A stretch of 64,000 bases of DNA from VXNF01 sp965116465 (GCA_965116465.1 OZ220687.1:2418001-2482000), one strand, 5' to 3'; shown: positions 51,706-60,719, numbered from the stretch's first letter. Notes: a model not told the origin generated them from the letters alone. A program made the numbers and translations.

Positions 51706-52584
51706 ATGGGGCTCGGGCAGACGCGGCGCCGGCGACTCGGAGGCGAGACGCCGGAGGCGCGCGCGGCGCGCCTCCGGCTCATCGAGGCGAGCAACTTCGA
51801 AGTGATCCCGCTGCGCAGCCTGGACGCAGCTCTCTCGGATCTGCCCGCCGGATCGCGGGTCTCGGTGACGGCGTCGCCGACGAAGGGCCTGGACGCCACC
51901 CTGGAGATCACCGAGAAGCTGCTCGCCGGAGGGCACCGTGCCGTCCCGCACATCTCGGCGCGCCTCGTGCGTGACCCCTCCCACACCCGTGCGATCGCCT
52001 CCTGGCTGCGGGCCACCGAGGTCACCGAGATCTTCCTGGTAGGCGGCGACGTCGTCGAGCCGGAGCACTATCACGACGCGCTGAGCTTCCTGGCCGACCT
52101 GCTGGAGAGCGATCACGGGCTGCGGCGCGTGGGCGTCACGGCGTACCCCGACGGCCATCCGCTGATCGAGCCCGCGGTCTTGCAGGAGGCGCTGCACGCC
52201 AAGCAGGCAATGCTGGCCGAGGCGGGCCTGGACGGCTACTGCAGCACGCAGATGTGCTTCGACGCCGCCCGCATCGTGGGCTGGCTGGGCGCCGAGCGCC
52301 GGGCGGGTCTGAGGTTGCCGGCACATCTCGGCATCGCCGGCGTGGTGGACCGCGCCAAGCTGCTCAGCATCGGCGTCCGCTTGGGAATCGGGCAGTCGCT
52401 GCGCTACCTGCGCAAGAACCGCCGCGCGGTCGCCAGGCTGATGACCGTGCCGCACTACGACCCGAACGACCTGCTGGTACCGCTGAGCGCGCACGTGGTG
52501 GAGTTGGATATCCGGGAGCTGCACGTGTTCACGTTCAACCAGGTGGCGGCCACCGTCGCATGGCGGGAGCGGAACCTGCGTTGA
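51706..52584 (+). CDS. Methylenetetrahydrofolate reductase
   Basis: A 292-residue flavin TIM-barrel protein of the MTHFR family, with FEVIPLRSLDAAL near the start, then VTASPTKGLDAT, AVPHISARLV and EIFLVGGDV. It connects 5-methyl-THF with 5,10-methylene-THF; in this setting oxidation of methyl-THF made by the enzyme at 25283 is likely. The ATG overlaps the TGA of the last repeat unit in a TGATG junction, a configuration that would couple it to fhs if the repeats were absent. The family is divergent in actinobacteria, but the overall pattern is sound. Confidence 0.85.
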   Translation: MGLGQTRRRRLGGETPEARAARLRLIEASNFEVIPLRSLDAALSDLPAGSRVSVTASPTKGLDATLEITEKLLAGGHRAVPHISARLVRDPSHTRAIASWLRATEVTEIFLVGGDVVEPEHYHDALSFLADLLESDHGLRRVGVTAYPDGHPLIEPAVLQEALHAKQAMLAEAGLDGYCSTQMCFDAARIVGWLGAERRAGLRLPAHLGIAGVVDRAKLLSIGVRLGIGQSLRYLRKNRRAVARLMTVPHYDPNDLLVPLSAHVVELDIRELHVFTFNQVAATVAWRERNLR

Positions 52585-52650
52585 GGCCCGCCGGACCGGT
52601 CGATTTGCGCCGGAACGGACCCGGTACGGAGCGGTAGGCTGATCGCCGCC

Positions 52651-53448
52651 ATGGTCACCTCACCGCCCGATCTTCCCGGCGCAGGCTCTTCCGGAGGCGA
52701 CGCCACCTCCGGTCCCGTCCTGACCTTCGACGGGGTCTCCAAGGTCTTCCCCGACGGCACGCACGCCCTCGAGGGCGTCAGCTTCTCGGTCAGCCGCGGC
52801 GAGTTCGTGACGCTGGTCGGGCCCTCGGGCTGCGGGAAGTCGACACTCCTGCGCATCGCCTCCAATCTCGACACTGCGACCGGGGGGACGATGCAGGTCG
52901 ACCAGGATCGCATCGGCTACATCTTCCAGGACGCGACGCTGATGCCGTGGCGCACGGTGCTCGGCAACGTGGAGTTGCTCGGCGAGTTGCACGGATACTC
53001 CCGCGAGGAGCGCCGCCGCCTGGCGAAGGCGGCCATCGGTACCGTCGGCCTCGACGGGTTCGAGGGTCACTATCCCAAGGCGCTCTCCGGCGGCATGCGC
53101 ATGCGGGCCTCCATCGCCCGCACGCTCACCCTGAACCCGCCGCTGTTCCTGTTCGACGAGCCGTTCGGGGCGCTGGACGAGATCACGCGCGAGCGCCTCA
53201 ACGAGGAGACGCTCTCGCTGTTCATGCGCGAGCAGTTCGCGGCGCTGTTCATCACGCACTCCATCTACGAGGCCGTCTACCTCTCGACACGGGTGCTGGT
53301 GATGTCGCCGCGGCCGGGGCGCATCGTGGCCGGTTTCGATGTCCCCTTCGACTATCCCCGTGCACAGAGTTTGCGGTACGAAGCGAAGTTCGCAGAGCTG
53401 ACGGGTGCCGTCTCTGCCGCCCTGCGGGGATCCTTCGCCCACGACTGA
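52651..53448 (+). CDS. ABC transporter ATP-binding protein, NitT/TauT type
   Basis: A 265-residue nucleotide-binding subunit. Walker A GPSGCGKST (57-65), Q-loop with Gln93 in YIFQDA, signature LSGGM (145-149), Walker B FLFDEP (166-171) and the D-loop ALDE are all present. The sequence is closest to nitrate/taurine/sulfonate importers. No permease or binding protein is adjacent, whereas the importer at 12891-16594 has two permeases and a binding protein but no ATPase, so they probably form one transporter. The ATG lacks a ribosome binding site, and TAGGCT lies ten bases upstream. It is followed by a luciferase-like gene after 77 bases. Confidence 0.9.
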   Translation: MVTSPPDLPGAGSSGGDATSGPVLTFDGVSKVFPDGTHALEGVSFSVSRGEFVTLVGPSGCGKSTLLRIASNLDTATGGTMQVDQDRIGYIFQDATLMPWRTVLGNVELLGELHGYSREERRRLAKAAIGTVGLDGFEGHYPKALSGGMRMRASIARTLTLNPPLFLFDEPFGALDEITRERLNEETLSLFMREQFAALFITHSIYEAVYLSTRVLVMSPRPGRIVAGFDVPFDYPRAQSLRYEAKFAELTGAVSAALRGSFAHD

Positions 53449-53525
53449 CCGCGGCGGCCCGCCGCCGGGCGCGGGACCCACCGGCAACAGGCGGCGACCG
53501 ACGATCATCCAGGCAGGAGGCAGGT

Positions 53526-54677
53526 ATGGAGACCGGAGTCTTCTTCTTCGGAGCGGTGGAGATGGGCGATGTGGGGGCCGGCCCGCCGGTGCCCACCGAC
53601 CGTCGCTACACCCAACAGGAGATGTGGTACGCCTCCGAGCGCATGCTCGACATGGGTGTGGCCGCCGAGCAGGCCGGCTTCGATGTCTTCTGGCTGACCG
53701 AGCACCACTTCCAGTACGAGGGCTACGAGGTGCTGCCCAACGCGCTGCTCTTCGGCGCCGTGCTGGCCGAGCGCACCGAGCGCATCAAGATCGGGGCGCT
53801 GTTCAACATCGTGCCGCAGTGGCACCCGTTGCGCCTCGCCGAGGACTTCGCCACGATGCACAACCTCTCGGGAGGACGCGGGGTTCTGGGTGTGGGCCGC
53901 GGCACGGTGCCCCGCGAGGCTGAACCTCTCGGCACCTTCGTGGGCAGTTTCGACAACCCCGACAAGGCGGAGGCCGATCGCATCAACCGCGAGATGTTCG
54001 ACGAGGCGCTCGACGTGATCCTGGCAGCCTTCGAGAACGAGACGTTCGCCTACCACGGCAAGTACTTCAACCTGCCGCCCGAGGGCATCCCCGACCGCGG
54101 CGGCACCGTGCAGCACCTCACGCTGGTGCCGCGCCCGCTGTACCCCTATGACATCTGGCAGGCCGTGACCTCGCCGCCCACGCTGGAGTACGTGCCGCGC
54201 CGGGGTTGGGGCGGCGTGTTCTGGCTGCGCAACCACAAGTTCATGACCGAGTGGTGGGGGCGCTTCGGCGAGCTGTACGAGAAGGAGCACGGCGTGGCCC
54301 TGGCCCCCGGGGAGAACCGCATGCTGGTGCTCAACGTGCGCGTCGCCGACACCCACGAGCAGGCATTGCGGGACGCCCGCGACGGCCACGACGAGTTCTG
54401 GAAGTTCCTCGGCCCCTACGGCTGGAGTCGCGGCTACATGGCCACCGACGGGCGACCCGCCGCACCGGGACTGATTCCCTCTCTCGAGGAGTCACTCGAC
54501 CAGAAGGTATGGATCGTGGGGACGGCGGAGGATGTGGCCGAGGGGATCGCCGGCTACGCCGAGCAGCTCGGCGGCCTGCAGCACCTGACGCTGTTCCCGA
54601 ACTTCCCCGGAGAGACCTACGACGAGGCCGCCGAACACGTGATGCGTTTGGGCGAGGAGGTGCTGCCGCTGCTCTAG
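53526..54677 (+). CDS. Luciferase-like monooxygenase/oxidoreductase
   Basis: A 383-residue luciferase-family protein, larger than the two at the left end. Characteristic pieces are FDVFWLTEHHFQYEGYE (the EHHF motif of the LuxA-like group), RIKIGALFNIVPQWHP and the GRGVLGVGRG turn. The EHHF-type active site favours FMN-dependent monooxygenation, although F420 is possible. CAGGAGG precedes the ATG at 53526; recognisable sequence starts there. Substrate unknown. Co-orientation with the ABC ATPase suggests that the imported compound, perhaps an organosulfonate or amine, could be its substrate, which is speculative. Confidence 0.83.
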   Translation: METGVFFFGAVEMGDVGAGPPVPTDRRYTQQEMWYASERMLDMGVAAEQAGFDVFWLTEHHFQYEGYEVLPNALLFGAVLAERTERIKIGALFNIVPQWHPLRLAEDFATMHNLSGGRGVLGVGRGTVPREAEPLGTFVGSFDNPDKAEADRINREMFDEALDVILAAFENETFAYHGKYFNLPPEGIPDRGGTVQHLTLVPRPLYPYDIWQAVTSPPTLEYVPRRGWGGVFWLRNHKFMTEWWGRFGELYEKEHGVALAPGENRMLVLNVRVADTHEQALRDARDGHDEFWKFLGPYGWSRGYMATDGRPAAPGLIPSLEESLDQKVWIVGTAEDVAEGIAGYAEQLGGLQHLTLFPNFPGETYDEAAEHVMRLGEEVLPLL

Positions 54678-54692
54678 GGCGAGACCTTCACG

Positions 54693-54717
54693 GGCCACCG
54701 GCACCAAGGCGGTGGCC
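54693..54717. terminator. Bidirectional hairpin between convergent genes
   Basis: Perfect 8-bp stem GGCCACCG/CGGTGGCC with a nine-base loop, located between the stops of the luciferase-like gene (54677) and the membrane-protein gene (54720). It lacks a T-run, which is common in high-GC actinobacteria. Confidence 0.55.
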
Positions 54718-54719
54718 GG

Positions 54720-55448
54720 TCAGCCGACCAGTTCCGCGTCCTCCTTGTAGACCCACGTGCCGAGGGCGAGCAGCCAGGCGGTGATGGGGAAGATGGCGAT
54801 GGCGCCGATGGGCAGCACCGCTTCCGCACCCTCGGCGTTGATGCCGATCAGCGTCAGCACGAGGGCCGCGAACGAGATCAGTGCTACGGCCTGCGCTGCC
54901 GCCCGGCGCCTGCCGCTGGCGAACGTCCAGGCCAAACCGCAGCCCAGGAGGGTGTAGCCGATAAATGAGGCCATCAGGAGCCCGACGTCGACCCCCGCGT
55001 CGATGGCGTTGAAGATCTGGGGGAACAGCCAGTAGTCCTCGAGGGGGATTCCGGCGGCACTCGAGAAGCGATCGCTGAGGACGATGGCCCAGTCCAGGAC
55101 GGCGGAGGCCATGCCGCAGATGACGGCGACCGTGATGGTGAGGATCCCCGCCCGCGCCACGGCGTCGCCGCTGGAGCTTTCTCGACCGCGTCGCCACAGC
55201 GCGAACAGCCCGCCGAGGAAGAGGACGTGGCCGAGCAAGTAGAACGTGGCGGTGAGAGTGGTGGCAATGGGGTTGTCCACCTTGGCGACGAGCCTGTCCT
55301 CGACGTCGGCAGGTTCGACCCCCGAGGCCATGTCGATGATCAGTGCCCCCGGTGAGAAAAGACCGGAGAGGAACAGGATCACGACGCCGGCCAGGAGCAT
55401 CAGGCCGGTCATCTGGGTTCCGTTCAGTTCTTTGAGCGACTTGAGCAT
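54720..55448 (-). CDS. Multi-pass membrane protein of unknown function
   Basis: A 242-residue integral membrane protein with about six hydrophobic helices, the first being MTGLMLLAGVVILFLSGLF. An extracellular loop between helices 1 and 2 contains SGVEPADVEDRLVAKVDNP. No family recognised; it has no obvious catalytic motif. AAGGAGG stands seven bases before the ATG at 55448, so the start is firm. It is transcribed away from the second P450 across a 280-base divergent region, and nothing nearby reveals its role. Confidence 0.7.
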   Translation of the reverse strand: MLKSLKELNGTQMTGLMLLAGVVILFLSGLFSPGALIIDMASGVEPADVEDRLVAKVDNPIATTLTATFYLLGHVLFLGGLFALWRRGRESSSGDAVARAGILTITVAVICGMASAVLDWAIVLSDRFSSAAGIPLEDYWLFPQIFNAIDAGVDVGLLMASFIGYTLLGCGLAWTFASGRRRAAAQAVALISFAALVLTLIGINAEGAEAVLPIGAIAIFPITAWLLALGTWVYKEDAELVG

Positions 55449-55732
55449 GCGTCCTCCTTCGCATGGGGGGTCCTGCCCCGTCCGCACCGGGAGTGTGGAA
55501 GCTGCCCGATCACACGGCGTAGAACCCTTGCCGGACGCGACGAAACTAGCACGGCCGCCGGGTTCGATCCGAGAATCAGGATCATGGAGAGTAGTAGGGT
55601 CTTATTGAATAGTTCGTCATATTGGATCTATCACCGTGGATGGTCGAGATTCCGGTGCCCCGGCGCGCCCGGTGCGGCCCTCGCCGGCGGCTCTACGATC
55701 GCGCCTGTCAGCGGCGGCGATGATTGCGGGTG
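55449..55732. other. Divergent promoter region
   Basis: These 284 bases separate the membrane-protein gene from the second P450. A markedly AT-rich block at about 55590-55632 (including TTATTGAATAG and TCATATTGG) is the likely promoter site, but I could not fix a -35/-10 pair. No 33-bp dyad element is present here. Confidence 0.35.
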
Positions 55733-56932
55733 ATGAGCGACGAACTGCTGCGCCGGATCGTGACCGATCCCGGCGCGATTGCCGACCCCTACCCGCTGCT
55801 GCGGGAGCTGCGGGAGACCTCTCCCGTGCACAGGCTCGGCTTTGCCGACTACTGGATCCTGACGCGGTTCGAGGACTGCCGGTCCGTGCTGCGCGACCAG
55901 CGTCTGGGCAAGCCCGGCGCGGGCGACCTGGTGCCGTCGCTGCGGGGCGCGCCGTCGCGGGACGCGGGCGGCGACCGGTCGATGCTGTTCCTGAACCCTC
56001 CCGACCACACCCGCATCCGCTCCCTCGTGAGCCGGGCCTTCACTCCCCGGCGCGTGGAGGAACTGCGGGCGTCCATCGAGGCCATGAGCCGCGGACTCCT
56101 CGACGACCTGGCGGCCGGCGGCGGGGGCGATCTCATGGCCAGGCTGGCCTTCCCGCTGCCCGCCAATGTCATCAGCGAGCTCGTCGGCATTCCGCGGACC
56201 GAGCGCGACTGGCTGCGACCGCTGATCCTGGACCTGGCCGCCATGCTGGAGCCGGCACGCGGGGCCACCGAGGCGGAGCGGGCCAAGGCCTCGCGCGACA
56301 TGGTGCGGGCGTATCTCAAGGAGCTGATCGCGCGGCGCCGGGCCGAACCGGCCGACGATCTGCTCTCCGGCCTGATCGCGGCGGTCGACGGCGACGACCG
56401 GCTCACCGAGAGCGAGATGGTGATGACGGTGATCCTCATCTACGGCGCCGGCTTCGAGACGACCACCAACCTCATCGGCAACATGGTGCACACCCTGCTG
56501 CGCCACCCCGACCAGTTGGCGCGCCTGCGGGCCGACCGGTCGCTGGTACCGGCGGCGGTGGAGGAGGTGCTGCGCTACGAGCCGCCGGTGCAGGTGGACA
56601 GCCGCTATGCCTTCGAGGACGTCGAGATCGCCGGCAACGTGGTGCAGAAGGGGTTCGTCGTGATGACCCTGCTGGGGGCCGCCAACCGGGACCCCGCCGT
56701 CATCGAGGATCCCGACCGGTTCGACGTGGGCCGCAGCGAGATCCCGCTGCTGTCGTTCTCCTCCGGCATCCACTATTGCCTCGGGGCCTCGCTGGCCCGC
56801 CTCGAGGGGCAGGTCGTGCTGGAGGGGCTGCTGGATCGCTTCGGTACCTGGTCGGCACTGGAGGAGAGCCCTCCCTGGAAGCCCCGCCTCACCCTCCGGG
56901 GCCTGGCCCGCCTGCCGGTGGCGCTGTCGTAG
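55733..56932 (+). CDS. Cytochrome P450 (second)
   Basis: A 399-residue P450 with I-helix AGFETTT (239-245), K-helix EEVLR (277-281) and haem loop FSSGIHYCLG (342-351, axial Cys349). It differs clearly from the P450 at 1694 and has no ferredoxin gene beside it, so it must share an electron donor. The ATG at 55733 is chosen; a TTG and a GTG lie three and one codons upstream. The short distance to the convergent ABC transporter genes gives no pathway clue. Substrate unknown. Confidence 0.92.
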   Translation: MSDELLRRIVTDPGAIADPYPLLRELRETSPVHRLGFADYWILTRFEDCRSVLRDQRLGKPGAGDLVPSLRGAPSRDAGGDRSMLFLNPPDHTRIRSLVSRAFTPRRVEELRASIEAMSRGLLDDLAAGGGGDLMARLAFPLPANVISELVGIPRTERDWLRPLILDLAAMLEPARGATEAERAKASRDMVRAYLKELIARRRAEPADDLLSGLIAAVDGDDRLTESEMVMTVILIYGAGFETTTNLIGNMVHTLLRHPDQLARLRADRSLVPAAVEEVLRYEPPVQVDSRYAFEDVEIAGNVVQKGFVVMTLLGAANRDPAVIEDPDRFDVGRSEIPLLSFSSGIHYCLGASLARLEGQVVLEGLLDRFGTWSALEESPPWKPRLTLRGLARLPVALS

Positions 56933-56947
56933 CCCCCTCTGTCGCCG

Positions 56948-57850
56948 TCAGATCAGCGACTGGCGGACGTCGAAGCGGCGCATCAGCGTGTCGCCGATGT
57001 AGTTGACCGCCATGAGGGTGCAGAACATCACGATGGCCGGGTAGATCGTCAGGTGCGGAGCGTCTGCGAGCTTGCCCTTGGCGACCGCCAGGATGCCGCC
57101 CCAGGTGATGGCAGGCGAAGGCACGCTCTTGCCGATGAAGCTGAGCCCGCCCTCGCCCACGATCACCAGCCCCAGGCCCAGGAAGGTGAAGGCCACGACG
57201 ATGGGAATGAGATTGGGAAGCACTTCGCGGAACAGCAGTCGCGATGTGCGCGCACCCATGCAACGCGCCGCGGTCACGAACTCCCGCTCGCGGAAGCGCA
57301 GTGTCTGTGCCCTGACGATGCGCGCCACGGCGCGCGCGGCGAGGATCGTGACCGCAATGATGACGTTGCGGGTGTTCTGCTCGAGCACCGTGACGATGAA
57401 CAGGGCCAGGATCAGCGCCGGCAGTGACAGCAGGATGTTGATCACGGCGCTGAGGGCCGCGTCGACCCACCCGCCGAAGAAGCCGGCCAGCAGCCCCATC
57501 AGCCCGCCGACCAGGATCCCGACCGCAACGGCGATCGCCGCGATCAGCAACGAGAGGCGACCTCCCCAGACAACCCGGGCGAACATGTCGCGGCCCAACT
57601 CGTCGGTGCCGAACCAGTGTGACCGCCCGACACCCTGCAGCACGTCCCGGGAGTAGCCGTCGGGATCGGCGAGAAACCCCAGCACCGGAGCGAACAACAC
57701 GAAGAAGACCAGCGCCGCCAGCCAGATGGCCGCCAGCCAGAAGCCCAGCGGCTGCTCGGCCAGTCCAAGGCGGCCGGCGCCCCTGCCACGAGTCTTGCGC
57801 CCCCGCAGGATGGCGAGGCTGTCGCGGCCCGGAATGGCCGGGGCCCTCAT
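56948..57850 (-). CDS. Peptide/nickel-type ABC permease (DppC/OppC-like)
   Basis: A 300-residue permease with an N-terminal cytoplasmic segment and about six membrane helices. The family marks are HWFGTDELGRDMFARVVWGG, the coupling helix FVTAARCMGARTSRLL and REVLPNLIPIVV. It pairs with the DppB-type permease to form the channel. The ATG at 57850 overlaps the upstream permease stop by four bases, which decides the start within a longer open frame. No DppD/DppF ATPase genes follow; the next gene is the convergent P450, so the ATPases must be encoded elsewhere. Confidence 0.92.
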   Translation of the reverse strand: MRAPAIPGRDSLAILRGRKTRGRGAGRLGLAEQPLGFWLAAIWLAALVFFVLFAPVLGFLADPDGYSRDVLQGVGRSHWFGTDELGRDMFARVVWGGRLSLLIAAIAVAVGILVGGLMGLLAGFFGGWVDAALSAVINILLSLPALILALFIVTVLEQNTRNVIIAVTILAARAVARIVRAQTLRFREREFVTAARCMGARTSRLLFREVLPNLIPIVVAFTFLGLGLVIVGEGGLSFIGKSVPSPAITWGGILAVAKGKLADAPHLTIYPAIVMFCTLMAVNYIGDTLMRRFDVRQSLI

Positions 57851-58860
57851 TGGTTCCGCACCCGTACTCGAGGATCCAGCAGCGGGTAGGTGGCGTCCAC
57901 GAGCATGTTCGTGGCCACGAACGCCGCCGCGATGAGGGCGACCAGGGTCTGAACGACCAGGAAGTCCTGGTTGAACACGGCCGAGATGAGATAGGTGCCG
58001 ACGCCGTCGAGGTCGAAGATGATCTCCACCACCAGAGCGCCGTTGATGAGTTGGGCGGCGTTGAGGCCGGCGACGGTCACCACCGTGAAGCTCGACGGTC
58101 GCAGCACGTGGCGCAGCAGGATCCACCAGCGGGGCAGACCCTTGGCTCGGGCCGCCTCCACGTAGTCCTCCTGCAGCGTGGTGATCACGTCGCTGCGCAG
58201 CAGCCGCAGCAGGAACGGCATGATGCTGGCGGTGAGCGTGACCACCGGCAACACCAGCGACTTCCAGTGCGCCAGGAGACCCTCGGTGGGGCCGACGTAG
58301 CCGCCCAGGTCGAACCACCCCAGCTTGGCGGCGAAGATCAGCGCCAGTATCACACCCAACACGAACGATGGCAGCGCCAGCAGCGAGAACGCCCCACCGG
58401 TGAGCACGCGGTCCACCCATGTGTCCCGACGGACCGCGCTCAGCATCCCCAGCGGGACCGAGATGACGATGCTCAGGACGGAGGTGTACAGCACCAGCCA
58501 TGCGGTAACCGGCAGCTTGTCGCGCAGGCTGTCGGTCACGTCGATGCCATTGCGGTAGGACTCGCCCAGATCGCCGGTGAGCATGTTGCCGAGCCAGGCG
58601 CCGTACTGCGCGAACAGGCCGCGGTCGAGTTCCAGGCGCTCGCGGCACTCTGCCAGGAGTTCCTCGGTGGCGCCGGTTCCCACCGACAGGAAGCACGGAT
58701 CGCTGGGCAGCAGGCTGAGCATCCAGTAAGTGACGAATGTGACGACGATCACCACCACCGCCGTCTGTACGAGCCTGCCGGCCAGCCGCCGCAGGACTGC
58801 CAGCGGCGTCGCCATGCCGCTGAGGCTCGAACCCCTGGCCGGCATCTCGGTGCGGGTCAC
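57847..58860 (-). CDS. Peptide/nickel-type ABC permease (DppB/OppB-like)
   Basis: A 337-residue permease. It begins with the typical first helix LVQTAVVVIVVTFVTYWMLS, has the DppB loop GDLGESYRNGIDVTDSL, and a coupling region EDYVEAARAKGLPRWW. Both ends overlap neighbours by four bases (the binding protein upstream, the second permease downstream), so the three are translated together. A later ATG (codon 16) is a possible alternative start. The substrate class of family-5 importers includes peptides, nickel, glycosides and other compounds; nothing here decides between them. Confidence 0.92.
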   Translation of the reverse strand: MTRTEMPARGSSLSGMATPLAVLRRLAGRLVQTAVVVIVVTFVTYWMLSLLPSDPCFLSVGTGATEELLAECRERLELDRGLFAQYGAWLGNMLTGDLGESYRNGIDVTDSLRDKLPVTAWLVLYTSVLSIVISVPLGMLSAVRRDTWVDRVLTGGAFSLLALPSFVLGVILALIFAAKLGWFDLGGYVGPTEGLLAHWKSLVLPVVTLTASIMPFLLRLLRSDVITTLQEDYVEAARAKGLPRWWILLRHVLRPSSFTVVTVAGLNAAQLINGALVVEIIFDLDGVGTYLISAVFNQDFLVVQTLVALIAAAFVATNMLVDATYPLLDPRVRVRNQ

Positions 58861-60719
58861 TCGTTCAGCCAGGTCTCGGTGAGGAACGTTCGGCCTTCCA
58901 CGATGTTCAGTACCGGGCGGCCGTCCGGTGGCGGCAGCGTGATCCAGCCCAGGTTCTGGACCTCGTCGCGATGGGGGATCTGCCAGCGCACCCAGTGCAG
59001 CCAGATGTTGTGCACCTCCTCGCCGAAGATGCGGTTGACCTCCTCGGCGATCTGCCGCAACTCGTCGCGGTCGGCGGTGAGCGTGGCGCGGATGAGAGCG
59101 TCATCGAGTTCGGGGTTCGTGATGCGCCCCATGTTGATGGCGATGAACCCGGCGTACTCGGAATGCCACCAGACCCGCTCGTTCTGCAGGGTGGCGCCGT
59201 TGTGGTTCCGCCACTGGGCCACCTGGAAGTTCCCCATGACGGCGTTGAGGATCAGCGATCCCTGGTCGATCTGGGCGATCTCCACATCGATGCCGCAATC
59301 CGACCACATCTGGGCGAGCAGTTCCGCCCCGGTGCGGTAGTGGGCGTCGGGCGTCGTGGAGAGGGCGATCGTGCCGGGATCGGGGAGTTCCGCCCACAGC
59401 GCCCGACCGGCCTCGGGGTCGTAGGCGGGGAATCCGGTGTCGGTGAGGTACCCGGGGGTGTTGGGGCCGAAGGGGCCGTTGGCGATGTCGAAGTTGCCGG
59501 CGGTGCGCAGCAGGTTGTACGTCTCGTAGTCGGTGCAGTGGGCCAGCGCCCGCCGGGCGCGGATGTCGTCGAACGGCGCCTTGGCGTTGTTGATCAGCAG
59601 GTAGAAGGTCTGGAGGAAGCCCTGCTCCTCGATGGTCTTGAAGTTCTCCCGGTACCGCTCGTTGTCCAGACCCAGGTCGTAGTGCGTGACGGTGATGTCA
59701 CCGGTCTCCAGGGCCAGCCTGCGGGCGTCGGGCTCGATGAACGGGCGGTATACGATCCGGTCCAGATAGGGCAGGGAGCGGCCCTCGGCGTCGCTGCGCC
59801 AGTAGTCGGGGTTGCGTTCCACGACGAGTTCGTCGTCGGGGATCCACGACTTGAACACGAAGGGCCCGGTGCCCACCGGATTGGCCGCCCCGTCGGGATC
59901 GGCGTGCTGGCTGGGGGCGGCCAGGTAGCCCAGCTGGCCGGTCATGCCTGGCGCCAGGCCGGCGAACGGGGCTTTGGTGTACAGCTCAAGGGTGAGGTCG
60001 TCGACCACCTCCCAGCTGTCGATGCGGTTCAGCACCTGCCCGGCGAGAGGATTCTTCAGGATCTGCTGGAAGTGCACGTCCAGCGCGTGGGCGTCGGCGG
60101 GTGTGCCGTCGTGGAAGCTGATGCCGGGGCGCATCCGGAAGGTCCAGACGGTGTAGTCCTCGTTGGCTTCGAAGGACTCCAGCAGGTAGGGCACGGGTGC
60201 CCCGGTCTCGTCCTCGATGACCAGAGGATCGAAGACGGCCCGCATCACGGCGTGGCACGACACGGCGCACTGGGTCGTGGCGGGGTTCCAGCCGTCGGGG
60301 GTCTCGGCCTCCACGGCGAAGATCAGCGTGCCGCCGTAGACGGGCCCGGAAGTGGGCTCGGGGGCTGCCACGGGGGCCGGCGGCGGTGGCGGGGGGTCAC
60401 TCGGTGGCGGGGGGTCACTCGGCGGCGGGGCCGGCGCGTCGGGGGCAGGCGGCGGCGCATCGGGTTGGGCGGGAACTGCGACGGGTTCGGAGGGCGGTGC
60501 ATCGGGCGCGGCGGGAGGTTCCTCCGGGGCCGCCGGCGGCGTGTCGGGCGCGGCGGGCGGTTCCTCCGGGGCAACGGGTTGCGCGGCATCGCCCGCTGCC
60601 GGCGGCGTCGCCGTCTGCGGGCTGTCGTCGCCACCTCCCCCGCAGGCCGCCGCCACCAGGAGGGCGCCCACCGTGGCGGCGAGGAGTCTGCGGGACTGTG
60701 GCTTCTGCATGTGTTGCAT
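58857..60719 (-). CDS. Family 5 extracellular solute-binding lipoprotein (copy 1)
   Basis: A 620-residue exported receptor of a peptide-type importer. The signal region LLAATVGALLVAAAC ends in the lipid-bearing Cys26; a proline/alanine/glutamate-rich tether of about 85 residues follows; the family-5 domain starts at about 130 (YGGTLIFAVEAETPDGWNP). A Cys-x3-Cys pair (CAVSC), also present in the next copy, probably forms a disulfide. It is the only one of the three tandem copies directly coupled to the permeases (ATGA overlap). An ATG three codons downstream is an alternative start. Confidence 0.92.
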   Translation of the reverse strand: MQHMQKPQSRRLLAATVGALLVAAACGGGGDDSPQTATPPAAGDAAQPVAPEEPPAAPDTPPAAPEEPPAAPDAPPSEPVAVPAQPDAPPPAPDAPAPPPSDPPPPSDPPPPPPAPVAAPEPTSGPVYGGTLIFAVEAETPDGWNPATTQCAVSCHAVMRAVFDPLVIEDETGAPVPYLLESFEANEDYTVWTFRMRPGISFHDGTPADAHALDVHFQQILKNPLAGQVLNRIDSWEVVDDLTLELYTKAPFAGLAPGMTGQLGYLAAPSQHADPDGAANPVGTGPFVFKSWIPDDELVVERNPDYWRSDAEGRSLPYLDRIVYRPFIEPDARRLALETGDITVTHYDLGLDNERYRENFKTIEEQGFLQTFYLLINNAKAPFDDIRARRALAHCTDYETYNLLRTAGNFDIANGPFGPNTPGYLTDTGFPAYDPEAGRALWAELPDPGTIALSTTPDAHYRTGAELLAQMWSDCGIDVEIAQIDQGSLILNAVMGNFQVAQWRNHNGATLQNERVWWHSEYAGFIAINMGRITNPELDDALIRATLTADRDELRQIAEEVNRIFGEEVHNIWLHWVRWQIPHRDEVQNLGWITLPPPDGRPVLNIVEGRTFLTETWLNE

